Below are positions 1-20,849 of a stretch of 64,000 bases of DNA, piece after piece. This DNA comes from Clavelina lepadiformis (taxonomy: Eukaryota > Chordata > Ascidiacea > Aplousobranchia > Clavelinidae). The stretch lies in NCBI RefSeq assembly GCF_947623445.1, contig NC_135240.1:7378001-7442000 (forward strand), written 5' to 3'. Position 1 is the stretch's first letter, and each line of letters opens with the position of its first letter. The notes below the pieces were generated by a model, which made no database searches, was not told where the DNA came from, and was given only the letters and a program-made list of their open reading frames with translations. The position numbers were made by a program, and so were the translations under genes.

Positions 1-130
1 AATCAACATCAGTAGATTTACAGAAAAATACTTTAGTCAGTATTGAGTGGATTGATAGACTGCCTTAAGCAGCAGCAACATAATTTAATACAAAGTCTGT
101 AATAAGTTACTTTACTTGCGGTGCTCTCAG

Positions 131-791
131 GCTTATGAACCAGAACCCACTTACGTTGAAGACACGGCCTACGAAGACGTACCAGCCAGACAAGACGGTG
201 GAGGTTTTGACGCATACGAGAGTGAGTCTTTCTCTTGTCACTAACCTTGCCGTTTACTGATCTTTCATATTTTGACCTTGAACTCTTATTTAGCGTTCGG
301 CGGAGAACCTGCTCAACAGGTCGATGATGAAAATGTGTACGCTGGAGTTGATGAAACTCCTCCTGCCAATCAGGGATTGCGTGCAAGATCTTTGTTCGAC
401 TACCAAGCAAGTGAGTATATTTTCTACATCTCAACTTTTCCTTTGAACATTGAGGTCGGCTTGCTCTGCTACGTCGCAAAGTTGTTATGCACTTAGCTGA
501 CTTATCTTCAAAGCAGAAATATTTGGTGTATTTAAAAATTGAAATTGTGGTTTTAATGAGTTTAAACATCGTCCGATGCAGTATTCCTCATGCATATGGT
601 CTTCTGCTGTTAATGAATCAGTTGTTTATTTCTCTTATTTATTCACTTTTCCAGCCGGTGATGACGAGATTACATTTGATCCGGATGAAGTCATCACCAA
701 CATCGATCAGGTGGATGAGGGGTGGTGGAGCGGAACATGTCATGGTAAAACCGGACTTTTTCCGGCAAATTTTGTCGAACTAATCGAGTGA
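131..791 (+). CDS. CTTN: Cortactin-like actin regulator, C-terminal SH3 end (5' part outside window)
   Basis: The last three coding exons are 131-221, 294-410 and 655-791 (stop TGA 789-791), all with GT-AG borders and matching phases (1, 1). They encode an acidic, Tyr/Pro-rich linker ([14 protein letters not shown]) followed by a complete C-terminal SH3 domain: ALYDY-type start ([10 protein letters not shown]), then [16 protein letters not shown], the DEGWWSG core and [10 protein letters not shown] at the end. In cortactin and its relatives this terminal SH3 recruits N-WASP, dynamin and other Pro-rich partners at branched-actin sites. The GDDEI-FDPD--ITNI run and the gap-free linker resemble cortactin/HCLS1 most. 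Drebrin-like protein (DBNL/ABP1), which ends in a similar SH3, is the main alternative. The actin-binding repeats that would decide lie upstream of the window. Confidence 0.72.
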
Positions 792-2745
792 ACGGGGATG
801 CACTATCATCCTCCATCATGAAGATTCCCTTGTGATGATGCTGTACTCTGTATGGCAAGCACACAGTGCTTCGTCTGTTTTGTAATGAAGCAATGCTTTT
901 ATCATTGTGCAGACAAGCGTATCTTATTCAGAATAGTTTCATATATATTTGTCGATGATTTTTGATTGTATAAGTGGCTCAAGCACATTTAACTTGTTTC
1001 GTTGCTGACAAATATCTGATCCTCTTTAAATGGCAAAATCTAATCAAAACTTATCTGGCTGCCTTTCGTTTTCATTCCTCTGATCATTTTGCTTTTGTAT
1101 TTTGCGCACTTACATATTCGAGATCGCCGCTGTATTAATTATGTTTCATTCATGGACTCGTATAATAAGTGGACAGCATTATCTTGTCCACCATTATCTG
1201 TATAACAATATATCATTTTGACAAAGTCATCTCTCGCTTCAGAACTTAACTGTAGCAACTTGTCAGAGAAACCTTCATGGAGCCACTTTGTTATGGTGGC
1301 AAGTTTCAAGAAAAACTATCACAAACCTACACCTGTATAATGAAGCAGTGTTGCACTTGCCGAGACAGGGAACTAGTGATTTCTTACGCGCTTTCAATAC
1401 ATATCTGGTCCAGAAAACCATACATGCCTTCAAAGTATTGTATATTCAAAGTACCTTTTGTAATAATACGACATAGTGCAATCTACAAGCATTTTATTTA
1501 CATGCAATGACATAACGACCAAATACAATTCTACTTAGGGGTTGATTGTCGCCAGAAAAAAGTCCGCGATAAACTGAGTACATCGCAGCGGAGCAACCTC
1601 GTGAGTTATTACTGGTTGCTATAGAAAAAATCTTTTGTCTGGCAACGCCCTCGCTACAAGTTGGCGACCAAAACACGGGACAACACAATCACACCAGTGT
1701 GCACATTTCTCGATACGCGGTAACTACACCATTCATACGCTGTGGTATATATGTACATATAACGCAACCTGTCGGTATTTACAAATTTATTACAATTCAA
1801 TCAGGTTATGATCGGTAAAAACCACGCTCAGGTGTAAATTGAAAAATTGCCTACAACAATATGCTGTCAATCAAATTGGCGGCTGCTGATAATACAGGGC
1901 TACGCTGTCAATTAGACAACTGATGCGTTTTATACATGCGTACACCTAGCGAGCTATAAAATGAGTGCAACAACCAAGTTTAACACAGGCTGAAAACCTT
2001 TATCTACGTCACTAAATCTTATCAAGTTACATGATAACCAATGCATCAAAATCGCTAATGTCAGTAAAAGTGGTGTCCAAGTTAACAGTAATTTTATGTT
2101 CACTTGTGCGAGCAACAAGCTTGTTATCGTGTGTCACACTAGAGCAGGCAAAGCAATGCGACGTAAAAATAATTGTCATACTCAAGTTTAACGGCTTTGG
2201 GTTTCTCCGACATACAAACACTTCACAAAATGCTATATACATCACTAGTATGAACGCATAATGTACAACTGCATAAGGTCATTTCATTATACAAGGGTTA
2301 CATTAATAGGAGCATAAAAACATTCACAATCTTGCCACAATAAGTAAGTTGAGATAGACTTGTGGTTGGTGCCAGGTGCAATAGATATCAGATTGATTTA
2401 GCAAAAAAAAAAGAAAATTGTTACGCTGCAAAAAGCTAAGAGCTAAAATGTACCAAGAAGGTGGTATTACGAAAAAGGCATTGTCCATTTAAAGAGTGTC
2501 TCTCACAGGCTGGTCGTGGGATAACGTATTTGCATAATAAAACGCACGCCGTACTGAATATTGACTATGTACATATTGATAAGGGATAGTTTGTCAAACA
2601 AGCAGCAGCCAGTACTATGCTTTGCGCACAAGGTCGCATGCAATATGACAAAATAACTAGCTGTTAAAACCACACACTGAGCGAGCAGATAACTACAACA
2701 TGATTTCTCCTAAAAATGAAACATAGTCTCCGACTGCAGGTGAGC
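792..2745. other. Convergent 3' intergenic region, cortactin-like / AGO
   Basis: No coding exon is recognisable here. The stretch lies between two converging genes and should hold both 3' UTRs. On the minus strand, AATAAA signals at 1786-1791 and 1493-1498 could end the Argonaute transcript, giving a 3' UTR of about 0.95 or 1.25 kb. No clear plus-strand AATAAA was found near the end of the cortactin-like gene. Short ORFs here have no family resemblance. Confidence 0.5.
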
Positions 2746-10512
<7,767 letters not shown>

Positions 10513-11857
10513 ACAAGGCAGTGATGATGGGGCAAGGCACTGGCGGAGCGACCGTCAGCGGCAATGCAGTAATTTAGATTAAAATTACAAAATAAAAAAC
10601 ACACTTTAGCTTATTCCTGAAAAATAATGCTATGTTTATTAAATTTTTGGCATTTTGTTTGTGACTTAACATCAGTTTGACGTCCTCAATGCTACTATTT
10701 TAAAAAATTCACCAATTTCAGAAGTTTTTATTCTGCTTGTCATTTTTTCTCCAAATAAAGACAAATTCAGGTAAAAAGAAGTAAAAGAAGAAAACAAATT
10801 CATAAACTTAAACTTCAGAAGTTTTTTGTTGAGGTATGTGTGATCCAAATCCAATGCAGTGATAATTGGGGCACCTGGGAAAGAAACTCTGAGTTAAACC
10901 TCCTTCTCAACTCAGAATGGGATGAACAAACTGTCAGAATGTAGCAATGGCAACCATATTGAAGTATATACTTCTAAATCATGCCCTTGCACTGCATGAG
11001 CTAGATTGCCTGTAAGCATTAACCAAGCTACAAGCATTAACAAATAGATAAAAATTAAAGATCAATGAGGTTATCCATTCCTCTAAAACTTATGTTGGAT
11101 GGTGAGAATTTTGAATAAATTATTGTACTCTGGATAACTCATAAATAACAAGATCCAATTATCTGTGGTGTACAAAACAACAGATTTCAAAATTTACTGA
11201 AAAATACGTACTGTATGACGTACCAGATTCCTCTGACACAGAAAGTTGGCTTAGGCGCCATTTTTCTGGCACAGAATAGACCCTTTCTGAGTTGAAGTTT
11301 AAGGGGCAAGATTTTTTCGATTGCCTGTACTTAACTACGAAAATTGTCACCCCATTTCGATTCTTATTTAAATTGCAAGCGTTCTAGGCATCGGATTGCA
11401 AAAATTTCGTTCAGGTGAGTAACAAAAGAATTTCTTTACACAGTGAAGAAAGATGGTTGCCTAGCTTTTATTCTTCAGTGCTTTGAATCTCTCTCAATGG
11501 CAGCGAAATTCTCTAAATTGTGAAAAATCTACTGCCCTACAGTCTGATGGTACGATACCATCGTTCGTGCTAACTTCAGACAAATTCTTATTACCATAAA
11601 CACTGAAGGGCGCTTTTGCCAGAAAGTTTTTAAGATTATGGTAGGCAGCATTTAATATTTTTAAGAGAAAAAGGATTCTTCGCCTTGTGTACAAATTTTT
11701 ATGGCAAGTTCCTTGTATTTGTGGAGTAGTCTGTGTTGATGCTGTAATTATAATGGATTTAAAATATAATTTCAAATTATCTATCGCCTTTAACATTATT
11801 ACAAGCATTTGAAATACCTTGTACGAAGTTAAAAGAAAAAGAGCATAACTTTAGACC

Positions 11858-12142
11858 AGCTATGTCCATCCCGCAGCCGCATGCAGCCCTTTTCAATGTT
11901 ATGTGCGGCCCTGGTGTTGGTATCGTTATATAATATGTAAAGTGTGAAAGTGTATGAAAGTTAGCCATTGATTATATTACTTTATTCATGTATAAATTAC
12001 TTAAGCGTCATAATGTCTGTTATTGTGCATGTTTTCAGTACTTTTTTTGTGTGGTTAGTGACTCACGGTGGCATTGTGTGGCCCGAATTGAACTAGTGAC
12101 GTAATGTTTGGTCCACTAAGGCATTTTGGTTAGACATAGCTG
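11858..12142. mobile_element. hAT-type MITE, 285 bp
   Basis: Terminal inverted repeats start CAGCTATGTC on the left and, reverse-complemented, CAGCTATGTC on the right. The flanks are a near-identical 8-bp target duplication, CTTTAGAC (11850-11857) and CTTTAAAC (12143-12150). An 8-bp duplication and CAG termini are hallmarks of hAT elements. There is no transposase ORF, so it is non-autonomous. One mismatch in the duplication suggests an older insertion. Confidence 0.75.
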
Positions 12143-13372
12143 CTTTAAACAATAAACTAGTTACATACATACTACTTTTTTACCATAGTGAAAAGGGTGG
12201 CACCTGTATGCCAAACTGTGTTATCTTTATGCCGATTTATAATAAAGAAAAACTCCAAATTAAAATAAACACGTAATCATTCCAAAATCTGCATCTTTGC
12301 ACACACGTTAACCGTCAAAAACTGCCATACTTTCCAGACAGTTTTTTAGATAGGGTTAGTCAACAGGTTTGCGGTCATTTTGAACACCTTCGTTTTCAAA
12401 TGCCAATAGAAACCCTTTGAACGGGTCAGAATGAAAATTTTTTCCACAGATTTCTTGAGAATTTATTCTACATTACAGATTTGCATTTTCATGTATTTAC
12501 ATTGTGAAAGTCGATTTAGACGACTGCTGGTAAAGTTTTAATGATAAAGCAATTACGGAATTACAACAAACTAATCAGCATTAAATAACGGAAAACATAA
12601 ATAAATTATAGGAAATGGACTATTAAATGGAGATACATTGCAACCTTTTTCTGATTTGCTTATCGCCTTTAAATGATGTTGTTTAACAACAAGAGAATAT
12701 TAAACACTTCTTGAATACGAAAAATCTTCTAATTGAAAATTCTTTTAAAAAGCTTCTTTATGTAACTTAAGATGAAAGCGAATGTAGGACAAGGCTAGAT
12801 CTTATGTAACTTGCAGTGACTGCCTCAGCTTTTGGCTTTGCATGGTGAGAGTATGTCTGCATACCAAGGCTTTGCTGAAACACTGAGCAGGTTGAAATAA
12901 AATAAAAATATCTTGAAAAGTAGTGAAAATTTGTCACCAAAGCTTTCAGGAGTTTATGAAGTAAAAAGAAGCAAAAAAAATTTGACCAAAAAATGAGAAA
13001 TTTTTCGTTGAGTTTTAAATGGGATTTGGAGTTAACCTGAGGTGATGCGGTACGACATTTTTTCTGTAATTTGTGTGGTTTTTGTACAATTTTGATGCAA
13101 ACTATTGTATTGTATTTTTGGTTTTTCACCATTAATTGTGCGGAGCAAAAGTTAGGATGGTAACCTTTGTAGTTATAGCACAATAAAACACATGTTAATA
13201 AATATAGTTAACGAGCAGGAAAAATTAAAAAATCCCAAGGGCTTAAAACCTGCAAGGTACCAATAATACAATTGTGCTATAAGATGGTAGGTTAGCATGG
13301 CCACCAAACCCATAAAATAATTCCTAAGTTTAATGAATTTTAGGCCAAAATAACACAAACAACGAAATAACT

Positions 13373-13459
13373 ACACTGATGGAAGATGTAGCGGACATGT
13401 TCCCTAACATTAAAACCACGTATGTTAGGGAACATGTCCTCTATATCTTCCAACAGTGT
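13373..13459. repeat. Near-perfect hairpin, 38-bp arms, 11-nt loop
   Basis: Arms 13373-13410 and 13422-13459 pair at 35 of 38 positions; the loop is 13411-13421. The 18 pairs next to the loop are uninterrupted (ACATGTTCCCTAACAT side). Size and shape fit either a palindromic MITE remnant or a precursor of small RNA. No conserved miRNA seed was recognised. Confidence 0.8.
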
Positions 13460-15196
13460 CAGATGGCCGCATACAGAGTGTGACCACAATTAAACCAACA
13501 AACCATCACTGTATACTAAATTAAGACCATTAATGTTTAAATTATAAAAAATGTATTGGAAAAATAATATTTACAGCATTATTTACAATTATTAATGAAA
13601 TTTGTCAGAATTTAGACAGTTGACGATGATACCATGCTTTTATTTGAAATATGGTACAAACAAGTTAATTAATGGCCTACAATAGAATTTTAAACGGTAT
13701 TTGTCTGAATGCTTCTTAAGTTCAAAAATTAGTAATCTATGAACACGTTACTGTAGACTATTTTACAGTATTACCGGTACAAAAACAGTTACGTTAACAA
13801 ACTAAAAAAGCAGGCTAAAACAACAGCCTCCGTCTACAGCGAAACGCCAACTATTTAGTTTTGTGGCCCACGGTATATCCTTAGAGCAAAGTTAAAATAC
13901 AAACTTCAATAACGTGTCTTGATCACTAATCATATAACACTTCCACTATCACAACCTCCTACCTTAAAACCACACCATCCGTTACCTACACAAACTGAAA
14001 ATAACGAACGTTGATACCACAAAGCTTTACTAATAGCCTCAAAGCAGACTGTTTTATCATGAAAAGCAAAATATCACGCGCTTTGGCGTGACCTAATAAT
14101 GGTAATGTATGACGTAAGGATTCGAAATAACAACGTTTTAAAACATGGCTTTAAACGAGCTTAAAGACAGAACAACCTAGAAGGGAAATGGCACGCTGAA
14201 CGTTTGTTAAGACTTAAATTACGTCTTTCAATTAGAAATAGAAGAGTCAATGTGGCTGTAGGTGAGGCTGTAGATTATAGAATTTGCTAATTCCTATACC
14301 CTACTTACGCAAATAAATGGTTACGCATAATTTCGTACGTATCGGCAAAAATTTTTATGCTATTTTCATATGAAAACGCATAATACTGTGTTTCGACGCT
14401 TTGCTAATGTATTACCTAACCTAAAGCATACTCGGTTCAATTCAAGCATAATATGTGATGGCATAATATGGTGGCATAGGCCTAGGCTAATTGTTAGGTT
14501 ACATTACAACATTTTAAGTTCGCAATGAAGCAAATTCAACAAGCATGTATCGTATCGTTTTATTTTTTGCCGTTAACTGTGAGTAGCGAAAAATGGTGCA
14601 AACACTGTAATAATATAGCCTAAAACGGAAAAGGCGACGTAAATAAAAGATATCTGGTAGACATATTATTGAAGTTTTCAGTGTTATGGTCCAGACAACT
14701 TGTGTGTGCATTCCGTCTTAGTCGTATTTTGTTTATTCCTTAAATCATTTACGCTTTCTCTCTTGTAAAAATTTTGTACAGTAGTTTATTATTTAAGTGC
14801 AGTCAAAGAGTCACTAGTAGACTAATCGACATGGTCAATTATTTCAATTTGAATCAAGTCTGGATTTGAGTTTAGGTTCGTTACAAATAGATATTTCTAA
14901 TCTATTTGTCAACTCATAACTAATATCTCATAACTCACAACTATCTCAGTAATATCTAGTAATATCTCACTACTTGGAAAACCCCAAGACATGCAATTGA
15001 GCCTTCTTATACTATTCTGCCCGAATTAAGCTATATGTTTTAACTAGGCCATTACACATTGGTCACCGACGCTTTGGTAACTGCTAGAAAAGCCGAGTCT
15101 GTTTTAGGTTATAGCCTATAGCCTACCTAGAGAGGCCTTATTGTTACGAAAATTTGTTTTAAACACACGTATTTGTTCACTGATCACATTAATTTA

Positions 15197-16003
15197 TAAG
15201 GTACCTGTACCGAATAAGGCCCGGTCCCTAATAAGGCCCATTGCTCATATTTCGCAAACCCGCGCAAATAAATAAAAGATTTTGTCCCTACATAAAAACT
15301 AATATAAATTCATGATGGTTTACCAGATTTCATCCTTGTCACGTGATCAACCGATTCGCTAGAGCACAACAAAAATTTGATCTTTGCAGTTAAGGTGGTT
15401 TTGTTAATTTAGAAAAAAAGTAAGTGAGAATTTGGCCGGTTAAATGAACTGTTGTCAGCCGGCTGAAGTTTTCATATAAAAACCAACTTAGTATTGAAAA
15501 GGATAATGCACTTTTTTTTGCTAAAATTTTTCTGATGATAAAAATGTGACATTTTTTTCGTGGATGCCACATGCGCCTAATAAGGCCCATACAAGATGCT
15601 TGGCTAATTGATGTCCAGACTTCAAGAGTGGTTCCAGTCATCAGTTGGCAAATTGTTGCAGTTACTTTGATGCGCCTAGTGGAATCTTTTTGAATGTTTG
15701 TACAACTTAAAATGTGAAATTTCTAATAATGTTATATGTTGTCTATTACTATGTTTTGAATCAAAATACTCACAAAATTGGTGGGCCTTATTAGGAGCCT
15801 ATGCTCCTAATAAGGCCCATTTTTTGGAATTTTTAATTTCTTTATAAAAATTTTTTGGGGGGTTGTCAGGTATTGTGGTTTTAATATGTTGTAGTCATAT
15901 ACCCTCACTAATACAATACGATTTTTCAGTCTATTCTCATTTATGGTTCTTGAGTTATTTTCAAAAAAGTGTTAGGTGGGCCTTATTCGGTACAGGTACC
16001 TTA
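15197..16003. mobile_element. TIR element of unassigned DNA-transposon family, 807 bp
   Basis: Perfect inverted termini of about 26 bp read TAAGGTACCTGTACCGAAT inward from each end, with TA on both flanks (15195-15196 and 16004-16005), consistent with a TA target duplication. Inside, the core CTAATAAGGCCCA recurs at about 15228, 15576 and 15806, and inverted at 15783, echoing the GAATAAGGCCC of the termini. A minus-strand ORF (15390-15641, 83 aa) shows no transposase signature. Probably a non-autonomous Tc1/mariner-like or other TA-target element. Confidence 0.75.
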
Positions 16004-17273
16004 TAGGTTTACCTTATAGCCTACTTTTATCTTTGTTTTATCACAATATTTTAGTCTCCTATTGACAAATTATTGTCGGTCATAATGTTATCGCTCTCGT
16101 TTCGCTCTGAACACATCGAATTAGTAAAGATTCGTATTTGTACCAAAACGATAAATATATCACATCTTGATATTCCTCCAAATCTAAATCTATATTTGCC
16201 CATTGGCCTACACGCTTATATGCCAAGTAACCTATATCTAACCAGCCACGTAATCATGGTTAAAGTTGTCAAGTCATTGAAAAATTATAACAAATGTTTT
16301 TCCTCATTGCGAATTTCAACTGATCTGAGATGAGCAACCTGTCTGAAAATGAAAATTGCAAAACACTTTAAAAACATTGCACCAATTTTACAGTCTACCT
16401 AACAACCGAAAACTTTAATATTTTGTTTATTGTTTTCTTACTCCAGCAGAAAACAAAAAAACGACATTTTTCAAATCGGTAAGATTCAAATTCGTGAATA
16501 ATAAATTCAGTCGATATTCGTGTGAATATATGTTTGGATTAGTGTTAGTTACGGTACATCTCTTTCATAAATAAAATAAGGCTTTCTGTATGCTGGGGAA
16601 TGTGTGATTGATCATAAGCATCATTTTTCATCGACAATTGCCGTCATTGATTTTTAGGGGACTCACTGTTAAAATAACAAGAGCTTGGTGATCTCAGAAC
16701 CTCAAAGACATCTAGGAAGTTTAAGCTTGAAAGCAAATTCGCAAAACTTTTGTAAAAGTTAAAAGTCTGTGCGGTTTTAACTAAGTCCGATGAGAATGTC
16801 CTCTTTGGATACGGAAAACATATTTTACTTCCCGTAACAGTTAAATTTATCTACAATTAAACAAAATTGATAGCTTTAAAATTAAGTTAGGCTGTACTTA
16901 ACAACAATATAGTGAAGTCGAACTCTAGATAAAAAAGTATTTCGTTTGAACTTTTGCCTTTCTTTGTCTGAAAAACTATTGAATTTGCATTTATCAAAGC
17001 TTTTATAAATCAATTCATTTGTGATGTGGAATTTGTCTTTCAAACTTGAAACAAATCATAGAAATCAAATATTGCAAGCGCTACATTTAATGTGCATCAA
17101 CCAAATAAAGTTCGAAAAAAGGGGAAAAAGTCGATTTCCGAAATTTCGTGATGTACGAAGTGCTATCTATATACTTACCGTTTGTTTTTAGAGAACTTAT
17201 AAAATTAGCGTTAAGATTTGGATGCTTTATGTAAGAGATTTTTTGACACTTCTTTAGCATTGTAAGATGTGTT

Positions 17274-20200
17274 ATGGCATTACACGTAGGAGATCAAGAA
17301 GACACTCACCTCAGAAATCCACAGAAGTCCCCACGTCCAAAAACGTAAGTTTTTTAACTTGGTGACTAAACTGTCTAAACTTTTGTAAAACAATTAATGC
17401 ACTCTTTAATTGAATTCTAATTGCAATTATAATTAGAGGGATTAAGATGTAGGCCTTAATGGTTAAGTTTATTTTAATAAATTTACATTTATATAGCCCT
17501 ACATCAACAGTTACATATAACTTAAAATTTATGGTCTGGTGCAGAGGTGCACAAAAAAATGACGTCACAGTTTTAATAGCATGGGTCCAGTATGCAAGTA
17601 CATCACGTGGTTATGCACTTTTGCGCTAGACCCTCATATAAACACAGAAGACAAAACAAAAATGCCTCGAGAATATGATAGCTTAGAATCCAAACTTTTA
17701 AAGCTCTATATGCAATCACGTTTTTTAGTGTTCCTCGACTTGAATTGGGTGAAATTGTGTCTGACTTAACAGAGGAGAAAGTTCTAGAAAAACCAATCAA
17801 GAAACGAGACATCGTCAACTCACCCTCACCTCGTTCAGCTGTCAGTTGGGGTACACCACTTTCACCTCCTTATGCATTGACAAGTGATGACGTGAGATTT
17901 GGTGGCACAGTTCATCGGCCTTGTACACATATTAGACACAAAGGGGTGCAGAACAAAGTTAGTTGTATTTGTTGTTTATTTTATATTCTCTGAAATGGCA
18001 GGGTGGTATATAAAAGGAAATTACAAATATTTTTTGTTTTAGCCAATATCAAAAAATCTATTTTCTTCTGTGTCTGCAAAAGAGAGTAACCTAAAAGCAG
18101 CCCAAACAGTTGTTAAGTTTAAAAATGAGCAAACTAAGAAAGAAACGATGACAAAACCAAGCAAGGTAGGCTAAACTCTTGTAATGTGCTCGCTTTATTT
18201 GCAAACTGTAGTGATGGAAACTTGATTTTATGATTAGTGTTATGCAATTTTTTTAAGCTTTTGTTTATCTTTTAAGGTCACAGTTACAGACACATCAAAA
18301 GAAAATTTCAAAACTGAGAAACGTGTGCATACGCAAGGTATAATGATAACTGTGCTTCCTGTTGAAACAACAGAATTCTGTTGCTGTACTTAAAGCATTT
18401 TGTTCTAATGCTCCAAGTTTTTTTTTCAGAAATGAAGGAAGGCAAAAAAAATAGATATTGGTACTTGGATGATGAGTTAAAAGAGAAACCTCCTACTCCT
18501 CCAGTAAATCCTTCTTTCAATTAAATCATAAAAAACTTTTTGAGATGTTTTGATGAAATGCGGTAGTTCTCAACATTAAAGAAGACTGTGTGTATGAAAC
18601 ATGGAAAGCAACTGCTTTTACAAGCGGTTTTTCAAAAGTAGTTGGTGTAATTATTAATTTATCTATTTAAAGCCAGAAGATACAGGGTACACAGTTGATG
18701 AAATGGCCCAAATGCAAGCGGAATACACATCCCAGCCATACACTGGTTTACACGGAGCGCGAAAGTTTGCTGCAGTAAGTTACAAAAGATTTTACGATTG
18801 AATTCACTTTGTAGTTTACTTTTCATACTAAACGGTGGTATATCAATCCTTATTGTCTAAGAATAATTTTTTTTCCTAATGATGAGATTAATTTTTCAGG
18901 AGGATGACCTCATAAAGAAGCAGAAAGAAGACGTCATGGAGCAGGTTTTAATCGATCAACTTTCACGTCACGTTCTAAGTGATGCGGAACAAGATCACGA
19001 CCCAGCGCGACTGAACCCTGCAGATCCAGCCTCTAGTTTCAATACTGCTCCTCTAAGATTTAGGACACGCCGTTTACATGAATCAAAGTAAAAATCTAAG
19101 AAACGGAAGTGTTGAATACATAAAACCATTCAATTTCTTCAAAGTTATGAGTATTTTTTATCACTTTTAACATTTTTTCTATGATGCAGGGTTAGCACCG
19201 CTGGGGCACTCACTGAATCAAAACTAAAAGATAAGCTAACGTTTGGAGCAAGGATATTGACTCGCGATGGGAGAGATGCCCTGCGTGAATTGTTTGGATT
19301 CTTCTTTCACGGCGATCAGACGATTACCGTCTATGAGTTCAGATTATTCGGAAAAAAGTAAGCTTTTTTATCCCTCCTGTAAAATCAAGACAAAAGACTG
19401 ATTTTTTACTTTGCTAATATTATTCAGAAGCAGCCTGTTGTCAGAGTACTTACAGTTCATCTTATTTACTTACATCTTTCTTTGTTAACAGCACAAATAA
19501 AGCTCTGCCAGTGATAAAAAGGGGAAAATATTGTCATGCTGTTGGTAGAAGAAAGGGAAAACAATATGTTCCCGGCGATTTTCAAGTCGGCAGGAATCTG
19601 ACTTTTCTCACAAACAACCAAGCTCATTTGCCTGATTCTCTAAAGAAAAGGTTAGAGCTTGAAGTTATGATTATAACAACTACACTGATAGATCCTTGTT
19701 TGTTCTAATTAGGTATTTAAAGCGTCCTATGCATGTTTATCAGTTCAGTTATTGCAATGCGCATCTCTGAGACAAGTGCACCGTCACTTCAAGGCACGTG
19801 GGACATATCATCCAGTGATAGAGATGGTGGGGATGACACTGCTAGGGAAAGGAAGGATCGAAAAATCACGAACGACGTACAAAGTAATCATCCTCTCCTG
19901 AATTCAATCCCAATAGTTGCAGCTAAAACTTGCCAAAATACTTTCTGAGTGTATTATTTTCCTGGCATGTTATGTTAAACTTTTTCTGTTTGCAGGATAC
20001 CTCCGAAATAAACTCCGCAATCGAAGTGTCAGCGTGGTGGTTGGCCTCGGCCGATTATTTCGTCACCTTGATGCTTCTGGTGATGGTGCACTGAGCAAGA
20101 AAGAGTTGATGGAGGCGCTCGATGAGTTTGATGTCTCACTCCCTCAATCGGTGATTGCTTTTCGAATATGTAAAAATCGGTCAACGAGAAGCATCTTTAG

Positions 20201-20849
20201 AAATATTGATCTGGATAAAAAATATCTAGGTCGTATTAGATTTCACTTGGTGATCCTTGTCAGTTTTAATAGTAATTGTTGCTCTTACAGGATTTTGATT
20301 CCGTGTGGAGAGTGGTTGATGAAAATAATGATGGTGCAATTGATTATGGAGAATTCATGAGAGCTTTTATAGGTAAACATTTCAATTTTTTAACTAGCTG
20401 CTATCATGGGATTTTTTGTCATGAAAAATGTGTTACAGGAGAAATGAATGAGTCTAGGAAAGGCATTGTAAGAAAAGTTTTCAAAAAACTGGATCCACAC
20501 AAGACTGGTTCAACAAGTCTTCTTCACCTACAGAAGTTGTATAGCGCAAACAAACACCCCCTTGTAGTTGCTGGTTTGTTTGTTTTTATTTTTGTGGAAA
20601 TCCAATAGAACTGACTAGCGATGCAGCGATTTGCATTTTGGCAGAATGTGTTCTTTTGGCATCTTTGACATTTCAGGTAAATTCAAGCAATCCGAAATGA
20701 AAGAACAGTTCCTTAACTCCTTCGCTGATATTTGCATGGGGTCAGAGGTCACTTTTGTCGAGTTTGAAGAATATTACGAAGGGTTGAGCATCGTTATTGA
20801 AAAAGATGACGCTTTCATCAACATGATGAGGAACTGTTGGGGAGTGTGA
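17274..20849 (+). CDS. CAPS2: Calcyphosine-2-like EF-hand protein, 14 exons
   Basis: Exons: 17274-17344, 17729-17957, 18043-18165, 18277-18337, 18430-18503, 18673-18774, 18900-19087, 19190-19357, 19492-19650, 19744-19883, 19996-20150, 20291-20372, 20439-20573, 20677-20849. Phases close: 1860 nt, 619 aa. The N-terminal third is Lys/Ser/Pro-rich. A globular block (FGARILTRDGRD, TVYEFRLFGKN, GRRKGKQYVPGDF) recalls the calcyphosine-2 middle region and the DM10 fold of EFHC1. EF-hands follow: loop 464-475 (D-A-S-G-D-G-A-L-S-K-K-E) and loop 500-511 (D-E-N-N-D-G-A-I-D-Y-G-E) are canonical, a third (DPHKTGSTS) lacks the position-12 acid, and the C-terminal one is degenerate. The ending FINMMRNCWGV matches the calcyphosine family. 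Calcyphosine-2 relatives are associated with ciliated cells; the Ca-binding role is inferred from the loops. Confidence 0.85.

Larger units (their letters stand above)
10513..17273. other. Divergent upstream interval, AGO (-) / CAPS2 (+)
   Basis: This 6.8 kb stretch holds no recognisable coding exon. It contains a hAT-type MITE (11858-12142), a strong hairpin (13373-13459) and a TIR element (15197-16003), annotated separately; the rest is AT-rich unique-looking sequence. Promoters and any non-coding first exons of both flanking genes should lie here, but no TATA box or initiator could be assigned with confidence. Confidence 0.6.

Noticed and set aside
33-569. 178-codon minus-strand ORF
   Set aside because: It lies opposite the cortactin-like SH3 exons; the plus-strand frame carries the recognisable domain, so this is a sh adow reading.
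15390-15641. 83-codon ORF inside the TIR element as a possible transposase
   Set aside because: No DDE/D residues in context, no DNA-binding motif and no family resemblance; too short.
19651-19743. Direct continuation of the CAPS2 exon at 19690 (YLKRPMHVYQ...)
   Set aside because: That acceptor leads to an in-frame stop; the acceptor before 19744 keeps the frame and the family-like KKSSVIAMRI.
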